From: Roseateles noduli
GTDB lineage: Bacteria > Pseudomonadota > Gammaproteobacteria > Burkholderiales > Burkholderiaceae_C
NCBI GenBank assembly: GCA_002205125.1
Contig: NIOE01000004.1
Span: forward strand, 186,001-250,000
DNA: 64,000 nucleotides
Direction of reading: 5' to 3'
The position numbers and the translations under genes were made by a program. This document shows, one piece after another, positions 16,733-25,396 of the stretch. Position 1 is the first letter of the stretch. Each line of letters starts with the position of its first letter. The notes beneath the pieces were generated by a model that did not search any database, was not told the origin of the DNA, and saw only the letters and a list, made by a program, of their open reading frames with translations.

Positions 16733-19700
16733 ATGTCGTCATCGACAAAAGGGCCTGAAGATCAGGCCGCGAGAGCCGCAATCACCAAGCTGTTCGATGA
16801 CACGCGTCGGAGACTGGTAGAGACCGGGACTCGAAATCGACTTGTGCACGTCAACCGTGCGAACACTCGCGGCAACGTCCTGAACATCGTCAACGAGCGG
16901 TCGAACGATGTCCATGCCATCCTTTCGTCGGGCAGGGCCATGCGCTTCCTGGCCCTTGGTCGCGACAAAGATGAGGAGAAGGACCCGGTCCCTTTCACGG
17001 ATGCGGGTTGCGAAGGCTTCGACGAGGGGCGCTTCCAGGACGTTCAGTTGGAAACCCGGTTGGGGCCGAATGCCCTCCAGAAGAAGCTCCTCAAGATCGC
17101 TCGCGAAGCTCAGACGGCCGAGGAGGAGTCGGGCGTCAATATCCTGTACTTGGCCCTCGGCTTCCTGACTTGGTTCGAAGACAAGTCGTCCGTCGTCGCC
17201 CGGGAAGCTCCTCTGGTGCTCCTTCCGGTAGAACTCGTGCGCAATGCCAGGACATCCACTTACGACCTTCGGATGCGGGAGGAAGACCTCGTCGCCAACC
17301 TGCCGCTCCAGCAGCGCCTGCTCGATGACTTCGGGATCGAATTACCCGAACTTGAAGTCGGCGATGAATGGTCGCCGAACAACTACTTCGATGAGGTTGC
17401 GGAAGTCATCGCTCAGCGGCAGGGATGGAAGATCGACGCCGACGCCGTGCAACTGGGCTTCTTCAGCTTCAACAAGCTGTTGATGTTCAAGGACCTGGCG
17501 GTCGATGCTTGGCCGGACGGCGCCCTTGCGGATCATGCGCTCACGCGGGGGCTGCTGTACGAAGGCTTCACATCGGAGTCGCCGCTGTTCGACGGACAAC
17601 AGCCCCTGGACCTTGCGCTCCCGCCAGACAGGCAATTCCATGTAGTCGATGCCGACGCGTCGCAGGCCCAGGTCATCGAGGAAGTTAGATCCGGACGAAA
17701 TCTGGTGGTGCAGGGGCCGCCGGGTACAGGCAAGAGCCAGACGATCACCAACATCATCGCCGCTGCGTCCAAGGAAGGCAGACGTGTACTCTTTCTCGCG
17801 GAGAAGATGGCGGCGCTTTCCGTTGTCCATGATCGTCTTGTGAAGGTTGGCTTGCGCGACATTTGCCTTGAGCTGCACTCGCGGAATGCAAACAAAAAGG
17901 CGGTGCTGGCGGAGCTCGCAAGGACGCTGTCGCAGGCGGCAGCTATCCCTGAGATGCCTGACGCGCCCGTGGCGTTGCGAAACTCGCGTGACCAGCTCAA
18001 CGACATCGCAGCAGCGTTGCACATGCCTATCGGCCAGACGGGCGAGACACCGTATACCGTCATCGGACGGCAGGCGAGGTTCATGGGCGCCGGATATACG
18101 CCTCCCACTCTGGAGACGACATCGCTGACGACGATGAGTCGCGAGGGCGAGGCAAAGGTGGCGCAAACGCTGCAGCTCTATGGCGAACGCATCGCTGCCG
18201 ACGATTCGGGTGCAGCGCATATCTTCGAAGGAGCCCGGAATCTGGAGTTGCAACCGGTCGACCTGGAACGGCTTGCACCACGTCTGGTCGAGGTGCGGCG
18301 GGCCGCCGACAACTTGTGGGAGGTCTTGAACGAAGCCCTGCTCGCGGTTGGGTCGACAGCGCCGAGAGTGTTGGCGACAACCGCACCCACGGAGGATCTG
18401 GTCACACACCTTTCCGGCTTGCCGGGGAACGCAGTCGATGACGCCAGAGCTTTGCTCACCTTGCCGGACGGGGCGCGCCTGCGGGAGCTCCTGTCTGCCG
18501 GGGTCGCGTGGCGGAGCAAGCGGGACGAGGCTGAACCGCTGTTCGTCGATACCGCATTTGCGAATTCGGCTGCAGGCTTGCGGGCGCCGTTGGTCGCCGG
18601 TACTCAGTCGTTTTTCGCCCGCTGGGGCAGTGCCTACCGCCGGGCATCGAAGGAGTTAGCCGGGCTGCTGCGTGGTGCTCTTCCCAAGGCCGCGGCGGAT
18701 CGTGTCGCCCTGGTTGATCGGCTGCTGGCCATCTCGACGGCGAAGGCGGCATGGGAGTCCGACCGCGAATATGCAGGGAGGGTGCTCGGCGATGCGTGGC
18801 GCGGCGAGCGCACGGACTTCGCGCGCCTGCTCGTCGTGTCGGAGTGGTGCGAGAAGGCTCGCACATCAAAACTGGGTGCGACACATGAGGGATTGCTAGC
18901 GCTGGCAGCTCGATCACAAGACGTCGCGAGGATCTGCGAGGGGCTGCGGCGTGTCGTGGAAGCTGCACGAACTGGCCTCCGTTCCATGATCGAAGTTCTC
19001 GATCTCGACCTCGCCACAATCGGCGCCAGCGACGTCGAGCGTGTTGATCTTGCGTCTGTCGCGCGCCGCTTCGGCTCGATGGCTGAGGCGCCTACTCGCT
19101 ACAACTCCTGGGTGCAACTCGCTCGCCTGCGTCGCGTGATCGACGATGCAGGACTGGAGAGCCTTGGTGCGCGGATGCGGTCCGGTGAACTGGATGGTCC
19201 CTCGGCGGTGGTCGAACTGCAATACGCCCGGGCCGAAGCCCTTTGGAAGTTGGCATTGCAGGAATCCCCCGTCCTGCGCAGCCTCTCCACCCTGGATCGC
19301 CATGATCTTGTGCATCGGTTCGCGGGCCTGGAACGCTCGCGGCTCAAGGAGAGCGTGAAGACCATCCTGGCGGGCCATTTGGCGCAAGTGCCTCAGGGTG
19401 CCCAAGGCGAGATGAAAGTCATCCGCGGTGAAATGGCGAAGAAGCGTGGTCACCTCGCGGTTCGGCGTCTGTTCGAGCGCGCGGGTACTGCTGTGCAGCG
19501 CATCAAGCCCGTGCTGCTGATGAGCCCGATTTCGGTTGCACAGTTCCTGCCCCCAGGGGCTCTGGAGTTCGACCTTCTGGTCATCGACGAAGCGTCTCAG
19601 GTGCGGCCCGAGGATGCGCTGGGCGCGATTGCGCGCGCCAATCAGATAGTCGTGGTCGGCGACAACAAGCAGCTGCCGCCGTCCTCCTTCTTTGATCGTG

Positions 19701-21436
19701 TGCTCGCGGACGAGGATGATGATCAAGAAGGGGACGACGAGGATCTCGGGCCGGACCTCTTGGACGGCGCTGCCAAGCTCGGATCCATGGAAAGCATCCT
19801 CACGCTCTGCGAAGCGCGCGGGCTCGGATCGCGGATGTTGAGGTGGCACTACCGGTCGCGCGACCCGTCGCTCATCGCAGTGTCGAACCAGGAGTTCTAC
19901 GACGGAGGGCTCATACTGCCGCCTTCGCCTCTGCAGCAGGATGACGCCTATGGCCTGTGCTTCACGCGTGTGAATGGCGCCTACGACAAGGGCGGCAAAC
20001 GCGACAACCGCAAGGAAGGCGAGGCAATCGTTGCCAGGGTGGCGGAGCACGCCCGAAACCATCCCACGATGTCTCTCGGCATCGTCACCTTCTCGTTCGC
20101 GCAACGCAACCTGATTACCGAATTGCTGGAGCAAGCTCGGCGTACCAACGCCGTGTTAGATGCCTTCCTTCGTGAAGGCCAGGCCGAAGATGTCTTCGTC
20201 AAGAACATCGAGAACGTCCAGGGGGACGAACGAGACGTGATCCTTGTGAGCGTCGGCTACGGGCCCACAACGCCGGGCGGCAAGCTTTCGAGCATGTCCT
20301 TCGGTCCTGTGAATGGCGAGGGTGGCGAGCGGCGTCTCAACGTCTTGTTCACCCGTGCACGCGTTCGCTGCGAAGTATTTGCTTCGTTCGACCCGGGCGA
20401 CATCGACGTGAGCCGCACATCACGTGTGGGCCCCCGGATCCTGAAGCGATTCCTCGAATTCGCCAAGCATGGGCGGATCGACAACAGCTCACTGACGGGT
20501 CTTGAGGCAGACACTCCGTTTGAGGAGGACGTCGCGGAGGTCATCCGCCAGCACGGATTCCTTGCCGACCCGCAAGTCGGCTCCGCAGGCTTCCGCATCG
20601 ACATTGGGGTTCGTCATCCCGACAGGCCATCAACCTACCTGCTGGCAGTGGAGTGCGATGGTGCGACTTACCACAGTGCGCTTTGGGCGCGCGAGCGAGA
20701 CCGTCTCCGCCAGGACGTGCTGGAGCACTTGGGATGGCGCTTTCATCGCGTGTGGAGCACGGACTGGTTCTACAACCGCGCGGCCGAGACAGAGCGACTG
20801 GTCGCGGCGCTGGCCTCCGCGCGTGAGGCTGCCGAGGCGGGGATCCGGATCAACGGAGCCAACCAAGCGCGGCCAGTTTCGGCAATTGAAGTAGAACCGG
20901 ACCTGCAGCAAATCGAAGTTCCTGCAATCGTTGAAAGGATGATGCCGCCATATAAGCGGGCGGTGTTTCATACCGGCAGCTATCAAGAACCCCACGAGGT
21001 GGCGATCGCCACGCTCTCGGCGCTCGTATGCCGCATTGTCGAAGCGGAGGGGCCTCTGCATGTAGAAGAAGTGGCACGACGTCTGGCCGCCTGTTATGGC
21101 AAAGAGAAGGCGGGATCGCGAATTCTTGGTGTGGCGCAAAAGGCGTTGATCAGTGCGATGACACATGACACGCGGCTACGGACAGACAGTGGATTCTGGT
21201 TCACCACTACTCAGGCCGACTCACCCCCTGTACGGGACCGGAGCGCAGAGAGTGGGGCGACGCTTAAGGCGAGCTTGATATCCAATCTGGAGATCGATGC
21301 CGCATTGCAACTTGCGCGGGAGGACAACGCGGGGGGCGATGACGCTGAACTGGTACGTGCTGCGGCGAAGTTGATGGGATTCCGACGAGTAGGCCCTGAG
21401 CTACAGGCGCGGATTTCTGGCCGAATGATCGTTTAG
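16733..21436 (+). CDS. DUF4011–SF1 helicase–Vsr-like nuclease–DUF3320 protein
   Basis: This large 1567-residue protein has four parts. A DUF4011-type N-terminus (about 15-200: RRRLVETGTRNRLVHVNR) is followed by an SF1 helicase with Walker A (QGPPGTGKSQT, about 325) and Walker B (LLVIDEASQV, about 947), then GDNKQLPPSSFF and C-terminal UvrD/UPF1-type motifs (FTRARVRCEVF, about 1205). Next is a Vsr/MTES_1575-like nuclease domain (about 1260-1350: FRIDIGVRHP, VECDGATYH, RDRLRQDVLEHLGWRFHRVWS). A DUF3320-like segment (about 1420-1475) follows. This architecture recurs in defence islands; I recall it under the name Hhe among predicted anti-phage genes but cannot check that here. No frameshift is visible. 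Start ATG 16733, with GGGAG ten bases upstream. Confidence 0.85.
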   Translation: MSSSTKGPEDQAARAAITKLFDDTRRRLVETGTRNRLVHVNRANTRGNVLNIVNERSNDVHAILSSGRAMRFLALGRDKDEEKDPVPFTDAGCEGFDEGRFQDVQLETRLGPNALQKKLLKIAREAQTAEEESGVNILYLALGFLTWFEDKSSVVAREAPLVLLPVELVRNARTSTYDLRMREEDLVANLPLQQRLLDDFGIELPELEVGDEWSPNNYFDEVAEVIAQRQGWKIDADAVQLGFFSFNKLLMFKDLAVDAWPDGALADHALTRGLLYEGFTSESPLFDGQQPLDLALPPDRQFHVVDADASQAQVIEEVRSGRNLVVQGPPGTGKSQTITNIIAAASKEGRRVLFLAEKMAALSVVHDRLVKVGLRDICLELHSRNANKKAVLAELARTLSQAAAIPEMPDAPVALRNSRDQLNDIAAALHMPIGQTGETPYTVIGRQARFMGAGYTPPTLETTSLTTMSREGEAKVAQTLQLYGERIAADDSGAAHIFEGARNLELQPVDLERLAPRLVEVRRAADNLWEVLNEALLAVGSTAPRVLATTAPTEDLVTHLSGLPGNAVDDARALLTLPDGARLRELLSAGVAWRSKRDEAEPLFVDTAFANSAAGLRAPLVAGTQSFFARWGSAYRRASKELAGLLRGALPKAAADRVALVDRLLAISTAKAAWESDREYAGRVLGDAWRGERTDFARLLVVSEWCEKARTSKLGATHEGLLALAARSQDVARICEGLRRVVEAARTGLRSMIEVLDLDLATIGASDVERVDLASVARRFGSMAEAPTRYNSWVQLARLRRVIDDAGLESLGARMRSGELDGPSAVVELQYARAEALWKLALQESPVLRSLSTLDRHDLVHRFAGLERSRLKESVKTILAGHLAQVPQGAQGEMKVIRGEMAKKRGHLAVRRLFERAGTAVQRIKPVLLMSPISVAQFLPPGALEFDLLVIDEASQVRPEDALGAIARANQIVVVGDNKQLPPSSFFDRVLADEDDDQEGDDEDLGPDLLDGAAKLGSMESILTLCEARGLGSRMLRWHYRSRDPSLIAVSNQEFYDGGLILPPSPLQQDDAYGLCFTRVNGAYDKGGKRDNRKEGEAIVARVAEHARNHPTMSLGIVTFSFAQRNLITELLEQARRTNAVLDAFLREGQAEDVFVKNIENVQGDERDVILVSVGYGPTTPGGKLSSMSFGPVNGEGGERRLNVLFTRARVRCEVFASFDPGDIDVSRTSRVGPRILKRFLEFAKHGRIDNSSLTGLEADTPFEEDVAEVIRQHGFLADPQVGSAGFRIDIGVRHPDRPSTYLLAVECDGATYHSALWARERDRLRQDVLEHLGWRFHRVWSTDWFYNRAAETERLVAALASAREAAEAGIRINGANQARPVSAIEVEPDLQQIEVPAIVERMMPPYKRAVFHTGSYQEPHEVAIATLSALVCRIVEAEGPLHVEEVARRLAACYGKEKAGSRILGVAQKALISAMTHDTRLRTDSGFWFTTTQADSPPVRDRSAESGATLKASLISNLEIDAALQLAREDNAGGDDAELVRAAAKLMGFRRVGPELQARISGRMIV

Positions 21437-21550
21437 GCTGACACCCACTCCGCAAATGTGATGGTACGAATCAGCAATCGGCCGATGACAGGCTGATGCG
21501 CAGCTCGCTATCTTGTGGCCTGCGGACCTGCCCGCATCAAGGGCTCATCG

Positions 21551-22876
21551 ATGAAAAGCCACGATGCCGGCGGGCAGACGGACCGGAGCGAGCCGGCGGC
21601 CCAGCGCGAATCGGCGCCCGAGTTGCGCGCCCTTGACGGCCTCGCTCAACGTCGCCATCCGCTGCAGGCATTCATCGACCGTTCGCCTCGCATGCAGGCG
21701 CAGCGTAGCGCCATCGATACGGTATTCGGTCCTGCGAGGACCTTCAGGATCTCAGGTCGATCGCCGATCCAACGCGTCCCGATTCCAGGAACGAATGAGG
21801 ACACGAGCGTCATCGCTCCCGATCCCTCGCTGCTTTCGCCGTTGCCCTTGCAGCTGCTTCTGCAGTTCTGGCGAGAGGTCTATCGGGAAGATGCAGAGCG
21901 GGCCGTCGACTGGCGCCTGGCCATTTGCGAGGAACTGCTACAAAAGTTGGCAGACAAGAACTACGGTCCCGTGAACCGCGCGCTGCTGCAAGGCTTGAAT
22001 GCCCAGCAGGTGCAGGCCGCGCTTGTGAACAAGACGCCGCTCTCAGGGGGCTCCAACAAGGTGGTGGCGAGCATCCAGGTCGGGGGCAGGGATCTGGCCG
22101 CTGCCAGACTGCAGACCTCAAAGGACGAGACAAAGCTCACCGACGAGGCCTCGATGCTCCAGTTGCTGGACATGCTGGGAGTACGTGTGCCTGGCTTGTA
22201 TGGGGAGAAGACGAAAACTGAGCCGGACTTGCCGCGGGATGCGATGGACACACTCAACATGCTCATGGACCGGGTGCGCACCACGAGGCCGCCACTCATG
22301 ATTTGGGACATGGGCGTCGGAGATCTGGCGCCCAAGCTCGTCGAATTCCTGCAGCAGAAGCACGGCCATGACGCGAATGCGTTCGAGGTGGCGAGACTCA
22401 ACATGCTCCGGGACCTCATCCGACTGCGGCAGGTCACGTCAGTGCTGACCATCGCGGACCTGCAGGTCCTCATCGAGGAAGAAACGGGTCATCTCGTGAC
22501 CTTCGATCCTGGCGCCATCGTCCCGAAGGGCATGGCCAAGTCGGGCGAGCGGGAGAAGGACACGATCGGCAATATCGCCGATGCCTGCGAGACGATCGGG
22601 ACTTTGCGGTTCTTGGCGCCGGAAGTGAAGAAGGATCAGATCAAGATCACCCGGAAGGACGCGGAGTTCCTCGGCGAATGCGTCGATGCAGACGATCTGC
22701 TGAAGCGGGCAGAGCAAGTGCTCGGGCGAGCAACCGAAGGGATGATCACTACGCTCACGCCGGACCTGCTGCGTCGATTGATCAAGGACAACGCGAAGCT
22801 TGCAGATCTGGAGGACCTGGTCTGCGAGGCTCTGCCCGAGGCCTTGGAACTGCTGTCCAAAAAGCAGCTGAAGTGA
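21551..22876 (+). CDS. Kinase-fold-like protein with an eCIS-cargo-like N-terminus
   Basis: This 441-residue protein has no close family that I can name. Residues about 30-75 are polar with a short SPRMQAQR element, followed by PIQRVPIPG. Such SP..-QR and (V/I)QR phrases are typical of the N-termini of proteins linked to extracellular contractile injection systems (DUF4157-type cargo). The later part has a phosphotransferase-like order of motifs: a glycine-rich GGSNKVVASI near 165, then IADLQVLIEEETGHLVTFDPG near 304-324, which resembles a catalytic Asp/Gln loop followed by a DFG-like DPG. I infer a kinase or AMPylator-like fold, with low certainty. It lies 114 bp after the DUF4011 helicase. 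No injection-system structural genes are in the window. Confidence 0.6.
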   Translation: MKSHDAGGQTDRSEPAAQRESAPELRALDGLAQRRHPLQAFIDRSPRMQAQRSAIDTVFGPARTFRISGRSPIQRVPIPGTNEDTSVIAPDPSLLSPLPLQLLLQFWREVYREDAERAVDWRLAICEELLQKLADKNYGPVNRALLQGLNAQQVQAALVNKTPLSGGSNKVVASIQVGGRDLAAARLQTSKDETKLTDEASMLQLLDMLGVRVPGLYGEKTKTEPDLPRDAMDTLNMLMDRVRTTRPPLMIWDMGVGDLAPKLVEFLQQKHGHDANAFEVARLNMLRDLIRLRQVTSVLTIADLQVLIEEETGHLVTFDPGAIVPKGMAKSGEREKDTIGNIADACETIGTLRFLAPEVKKDQIKITRKDAEFLGECVDADDLLKRAEQVLGRATEGMITTLTPDLLRRLIKDNAKLADLEDLVCEALPEALELLSKKQLK

Positions 22877-22944
22877 TACGCGTCCGGGAGCCGGCGATCC
22901 CCACCGCCGCTTTCAAGCCGTTGCAATCCAAAACCCCATTTTTA

Positions 22945-22958
22945 TGAAAGCGCTTTCA
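22945..22958. promoter_or_regulatory. 14-bp perfect palindrome, LacI/cre-like operator
   Basis: TGAAAGCGCTTTCA is a perfect palindrome centred on GC, matching the consensus shape of LacI/PurR-family operators that control sugar genes. It is 131 bp before the glucanase start, in the only gap between that gene and the previous one, so it probably controls the glucanase. No LacI gene is present in the window. Confidence 0.55.
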
Positions 22959-23089
22959 GAATCCGGGTTTCTTGCCTAGGATGGTTGGCGCAGGAGACAA
23001 GTACGGACCGGACGAGCGACGACAGAGCGCTGGCCGGACCGCGCCCATCGGTGCCCTGCACACACCATCGAAACCTCTTGGAGATCTGA

Positions 23090-24871
23090 ATGGGATTGCA
23101 GAACCGCCTCGACGCGCAGGGACTCCTGCGCGCCACCGCGCTGGGCTTGCTGGTCACTGCCGCCGCGCAGGCCCACGCCGACGTGAAGAACCCGACCATC
23201 GGCCGCCTGCTGTGGTCGGAGGAATTCAACGGGACGTCGTTGAACACCTCCCTCTGGACGCCGTACGACGGCAACGGCTGCCAGATCAACCTGTGCGGCT
23301 ACGGCAACGCCGAGCTGGAGTACTACAGCCCGAACAACCTCTCGATCGCCAACGTGCCGTTCGAGCCGAACACGCGCGCGCTGGCCATCCAGGCACGCCG
23401 CCAGACCATCGGCAGCAACGAGTTCACCTCGGGAAAGATCGACACCTTCAACAAGGTGCAGGTCAAGTACGGAATGATCGAGATCCGCATGGCGACGCCG
23501 CAGCTGCAGACCGGCCTGTGGCCGGCCGCCTGGCTGCTGGGCACCAGCCCGCAGGTCTGGCCGCGCAAGGGCGAGATCGACATCGCCGAACTCGGCCACA
23601 AGTCCTCGGCCTGGGCCGCCGCGGGCGCGCCGGGACCGGACTACTTCGTCGGCGCCAACGTGATCACCTGGGCGCAAGCCGCCTGCGTGCCGGGCAACGA
23701 GTCGTGCGCGGCCTCGACGGCTTGGCAGACCAAGAACTGGTACAAGCCGACGAAGTCGTTCGCGAACCGCTTCGTCAAGTACCGCTTCTACTGGACCGAC
23801 AGCCAGATGCGTTTCACCGTTGTCGATGACGACGGCGAACACGACATGTACGACCAGCCGCTGCCGGTGAACACCGAAGCCCTGCGCGCGCCGTACTACT
23901 TCCTGCTGAACCTGGCGGTCGGCGGCAACTTCACCGACGCGGCGAATCCCTCGCAGGTGACGGCGCCGCTGCCGGGCACGATGTACGTGGACTACGTCCG
24001 CGTGTACGAGCTCGACGGCAAGGGCGAAGTGAAGCTGGGCAACCAGACCGTGCCGGAAGCGGCCGGCAAGTTCGGCGTGTTCACGGACAACGCGGCGATC
24101 ACCAACAAGCTGCAGGCCGGCAGCACGTCGGACATCTTCCTGTGGAACGGCGCGTCCACCGGCGCGGGCAACATCCAGCCGGCCGAGGGCACCAACGTCA
24201 TCGCGTGGAGCTACAACACGCCGGGGCAGTGGTTCGGCGGCGGCATCCAGGCGCGTCAGCTGCGTGACCTGACCAACTACCGCAACGGCAACCTGAAGTT
24301 CCGCATCAAGATCCCGGCGAACGTGTCGTTCAACATCGGCATCGGCGATACGTACACCAACCAGAACTGGGTCAACTTCCCGGCGAACACGACGGCCTTC
24401 GGCCTGGTGCGCAACGGCGAGTGGGCGACGGCGACGGTGCCGATCTCGACGCTGATCGGACCAAAGGTCGCGCTGCAGTCGATCGCGGACATCTTCATGT
24501 TCTCGGGCGACAACACCAAGCTGCCGACGCAGACCTTCCAGTTCGCGATCGACGATGTGTACTGGGATACGGGCACGACGACGCCGACCGATCCGAACCC
24601 GCCCACCACGCCGACCACCCCGGACGGCATCAGCCAGCCGACAGCGACCTCGGTGAAGTTCTCGCAGGCGACGGGCACCTGGGCCGACGTGCACTACACG
24701 GTCAACGGCGGAGGCCAGCTGAACGTGCGCATGCTCAAGGAAGGCAGCGGCAATGCGTTCACGGTGTCAGGTCTGAAGAAGGGCGACGTCGTGCGCTACA
24801 GCTTCACGTACTGGGACCCGGCGCGCAACGGCGCGTACGACACGGCTCAACAGAGCTACACGCTGAAGTGA
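23090..24871 (+). CDS. Secreted GH16 beta-1,3-glucanase with C-terminal carbohydrate-binding modules
   Basis: This 593-residue protein has a signal peptide (about 1-31, ending AQAHAD). A GH16 catalytic domain follows (about 40-310) with the diagnostic GEIDIAELG near residue 161, carrying the nucleophile and acid/base glutamates of the ExDxxE motif. A middle beta-sandwich (about 320-500) resembles a glucan-binding module. A Pro/Thr linker (TPTDPNPPTTPTTPDG) leads to a C-terminal CBM56-like module (about 510-593: YTVNGGGQLNVRM, VRYSFTYWDPA). These point to an extracellular endo-1,3-beta-glucanase (laminarinase) acting on fungal or algal walls. The start ATG 23090 follows TTGGAGATCTGA. A LacI-like operator precedes it and a strong terminator follows at 24932. 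Confidence 0.88.
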   Translation: MGLQNRLDAQGLLRATALGLLVTAAAQAHADVKNPTIGRLLWSEEFNGTSLNTSLWTPYDGNGCQINLCGYGNAELEYYSPNNLSIANVPFEPNTRALAIQARRQTIGSNEFTSGKIDTFNKVQVKYGMIEIRMATPQLQTGLWPAAWLLGTSPQVWPRKGEIDIAELGHKSSAWAAAGAPGPDYFVGANVITWAQAACVPGNESCAASTAWQTKNWYKPTKSFANRFVKYRFYWTDSQMRFTVVDDDGEHDMYDQPLPVNTEALRAPYYFLLNLAVGGNFTDAANPSQVTAPLPGTMYVDYVRVYELDGKGEVKLGNQTVPEAAGKFGVFTDNAAITNKLQAGSTSDIFLWNGASTGAGNIQPAEGTNVIAWSYNTPGQWFGGGIQARQLRDLTNYRNGNLKFRIKIPANVSFNIGIGDTYTNQNWVNFPANTTAFGLVRNGEWATATVPISTLIGPKVALQSIADIFMFSGDNTKLPTQTFQFAIDDVYWDTGTTTPTDPNPPTTPTTPDGISQPTATSVKFSQATGTWADVHYTVNGGGQLNVRMLKEGSGNAFTVSGLKKGDVVRYSFTYWDPARNGAYDTAQQSYTLK

Positions 24872-24931
24872 GCGTTTGAACAGGGGCGCTTCGGAATTCT
24901 CCGGGGCGTTCCTTCGACAGAGCGCTTGTCG

Positions 24932-24955
24932 CAAAGCCGCCTTCGGGCGGCTTTG
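24932..24955 (+). terminator. Rho-independent-type terminator after the glucanase
   Basis: A perfect 10-bp stem (CAAAGCCGCC / GGCGGCTTTG) closes a UUCG tetraloop, followed by a short T-rich stretch (TCGTT). It sits about 60 bp after the glucanase stop and separates that gene from the bufferin operon. Confidence 0.8.
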
Positions 24956-25010
24956 TCGTTGGGCTTGCGGTGCCGGGCAACGGGGTGGCGAAGAAATTTT
25001 TTGAGTCGCT

Positions 25011-25037
25011 GTAACTTCAGGGGCGACGGCCACGAAT
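25011..25037 (+). promoter_or_regulatory. Candidate ECF-sigma promoter of the bufferin operon
   Basis: GTAACT at 25011-25016 and CGAAT at 25033-25037 are separated by exactly 16 bases. From memory, this is the layout of SigF-type ECF promoters (GTAACC–N16–CGAA) described in Caulobacter, which drive bufferin/DUF692 operons under copper or oxidative stress. It lies 68 bp before the bufA start. No sigma factor or anti-sigma gene is adjacent, so the sigma would act in trans. Confidence 0.5.
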
Positions 25038-25104
25038 AGAAGGGTGCGGAACGCGCAGGAGCGCTCCGCTTCATCAACCTGAACCTTCTTACGGAGTGCC
25101 CCCC

Positions 25105-25392
25105 ATGATCAGCAAGACCCAATCCGCCGCCCTGGCCGCTGCCGCCGCCATGTTCGCCCTGTCCGTCCAGGCGGCGCCCGCGCCCCAGGGCAGCAGCGGC
25201 CTGGCCGTGGCCGCCAGCGACAAGGTGCATTGCTACGGCGTGCACGAGTGCAAGGGCAATGCGGACTGCAAGACCACGGAGAACGCCTGCAAGGGCCAGA
25301 ACGAGTGCAAGGGCCACAGCTTCAAGGGCATGAACGCGGCGTCGTGCCTGAGCGCCGGCGGCACGATCGGCGACCTGTCCGCGAAGAAGTAA
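25105..25392 (+). CDS. bufA: Bufferin precursor (BufA-type, six-cysteine)
   Basis: This 95-residue protein has a signal peptide (about 1-23, ending VQAAPAP). Its small cysteine-rich body has six cysteines in [25 protein letters not shown] and ASCLS contexts. This is the substrate layout for MNIO (DUF692) enzymes, which turn cysteines into copper-binding thiooxazoles; the product is thought to chelate copper in the periplasm. I chose ATG 25105 (MISKT) because ACGGAG lies eight bases upstream; an in-frame GTG at 25096 is less likely. It is followed closely by the DUF692 and DUF2063 genes, the classic bufABC order. No DoxX-like bufD gene is present. Confidence 0.82.
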   Translation: MISKTQSAALAAAAAMFALSVQAAPAPQGSSGLAVAASDKVHCYGVHECKGNADCKTTENACKGQNECKGHSFKGMNAASCLSAGGTIGDLSAKK

Positions 25393-25396
25393 GTCC

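Noticed and set aside
16733-21436. Idea that the DUF4011 helicase is a Mokosh system
   Set aside because: No phospholipase-D-like nuclease or kinase domain is visible; the C-terminal nuclease looks Vsr-like instead.
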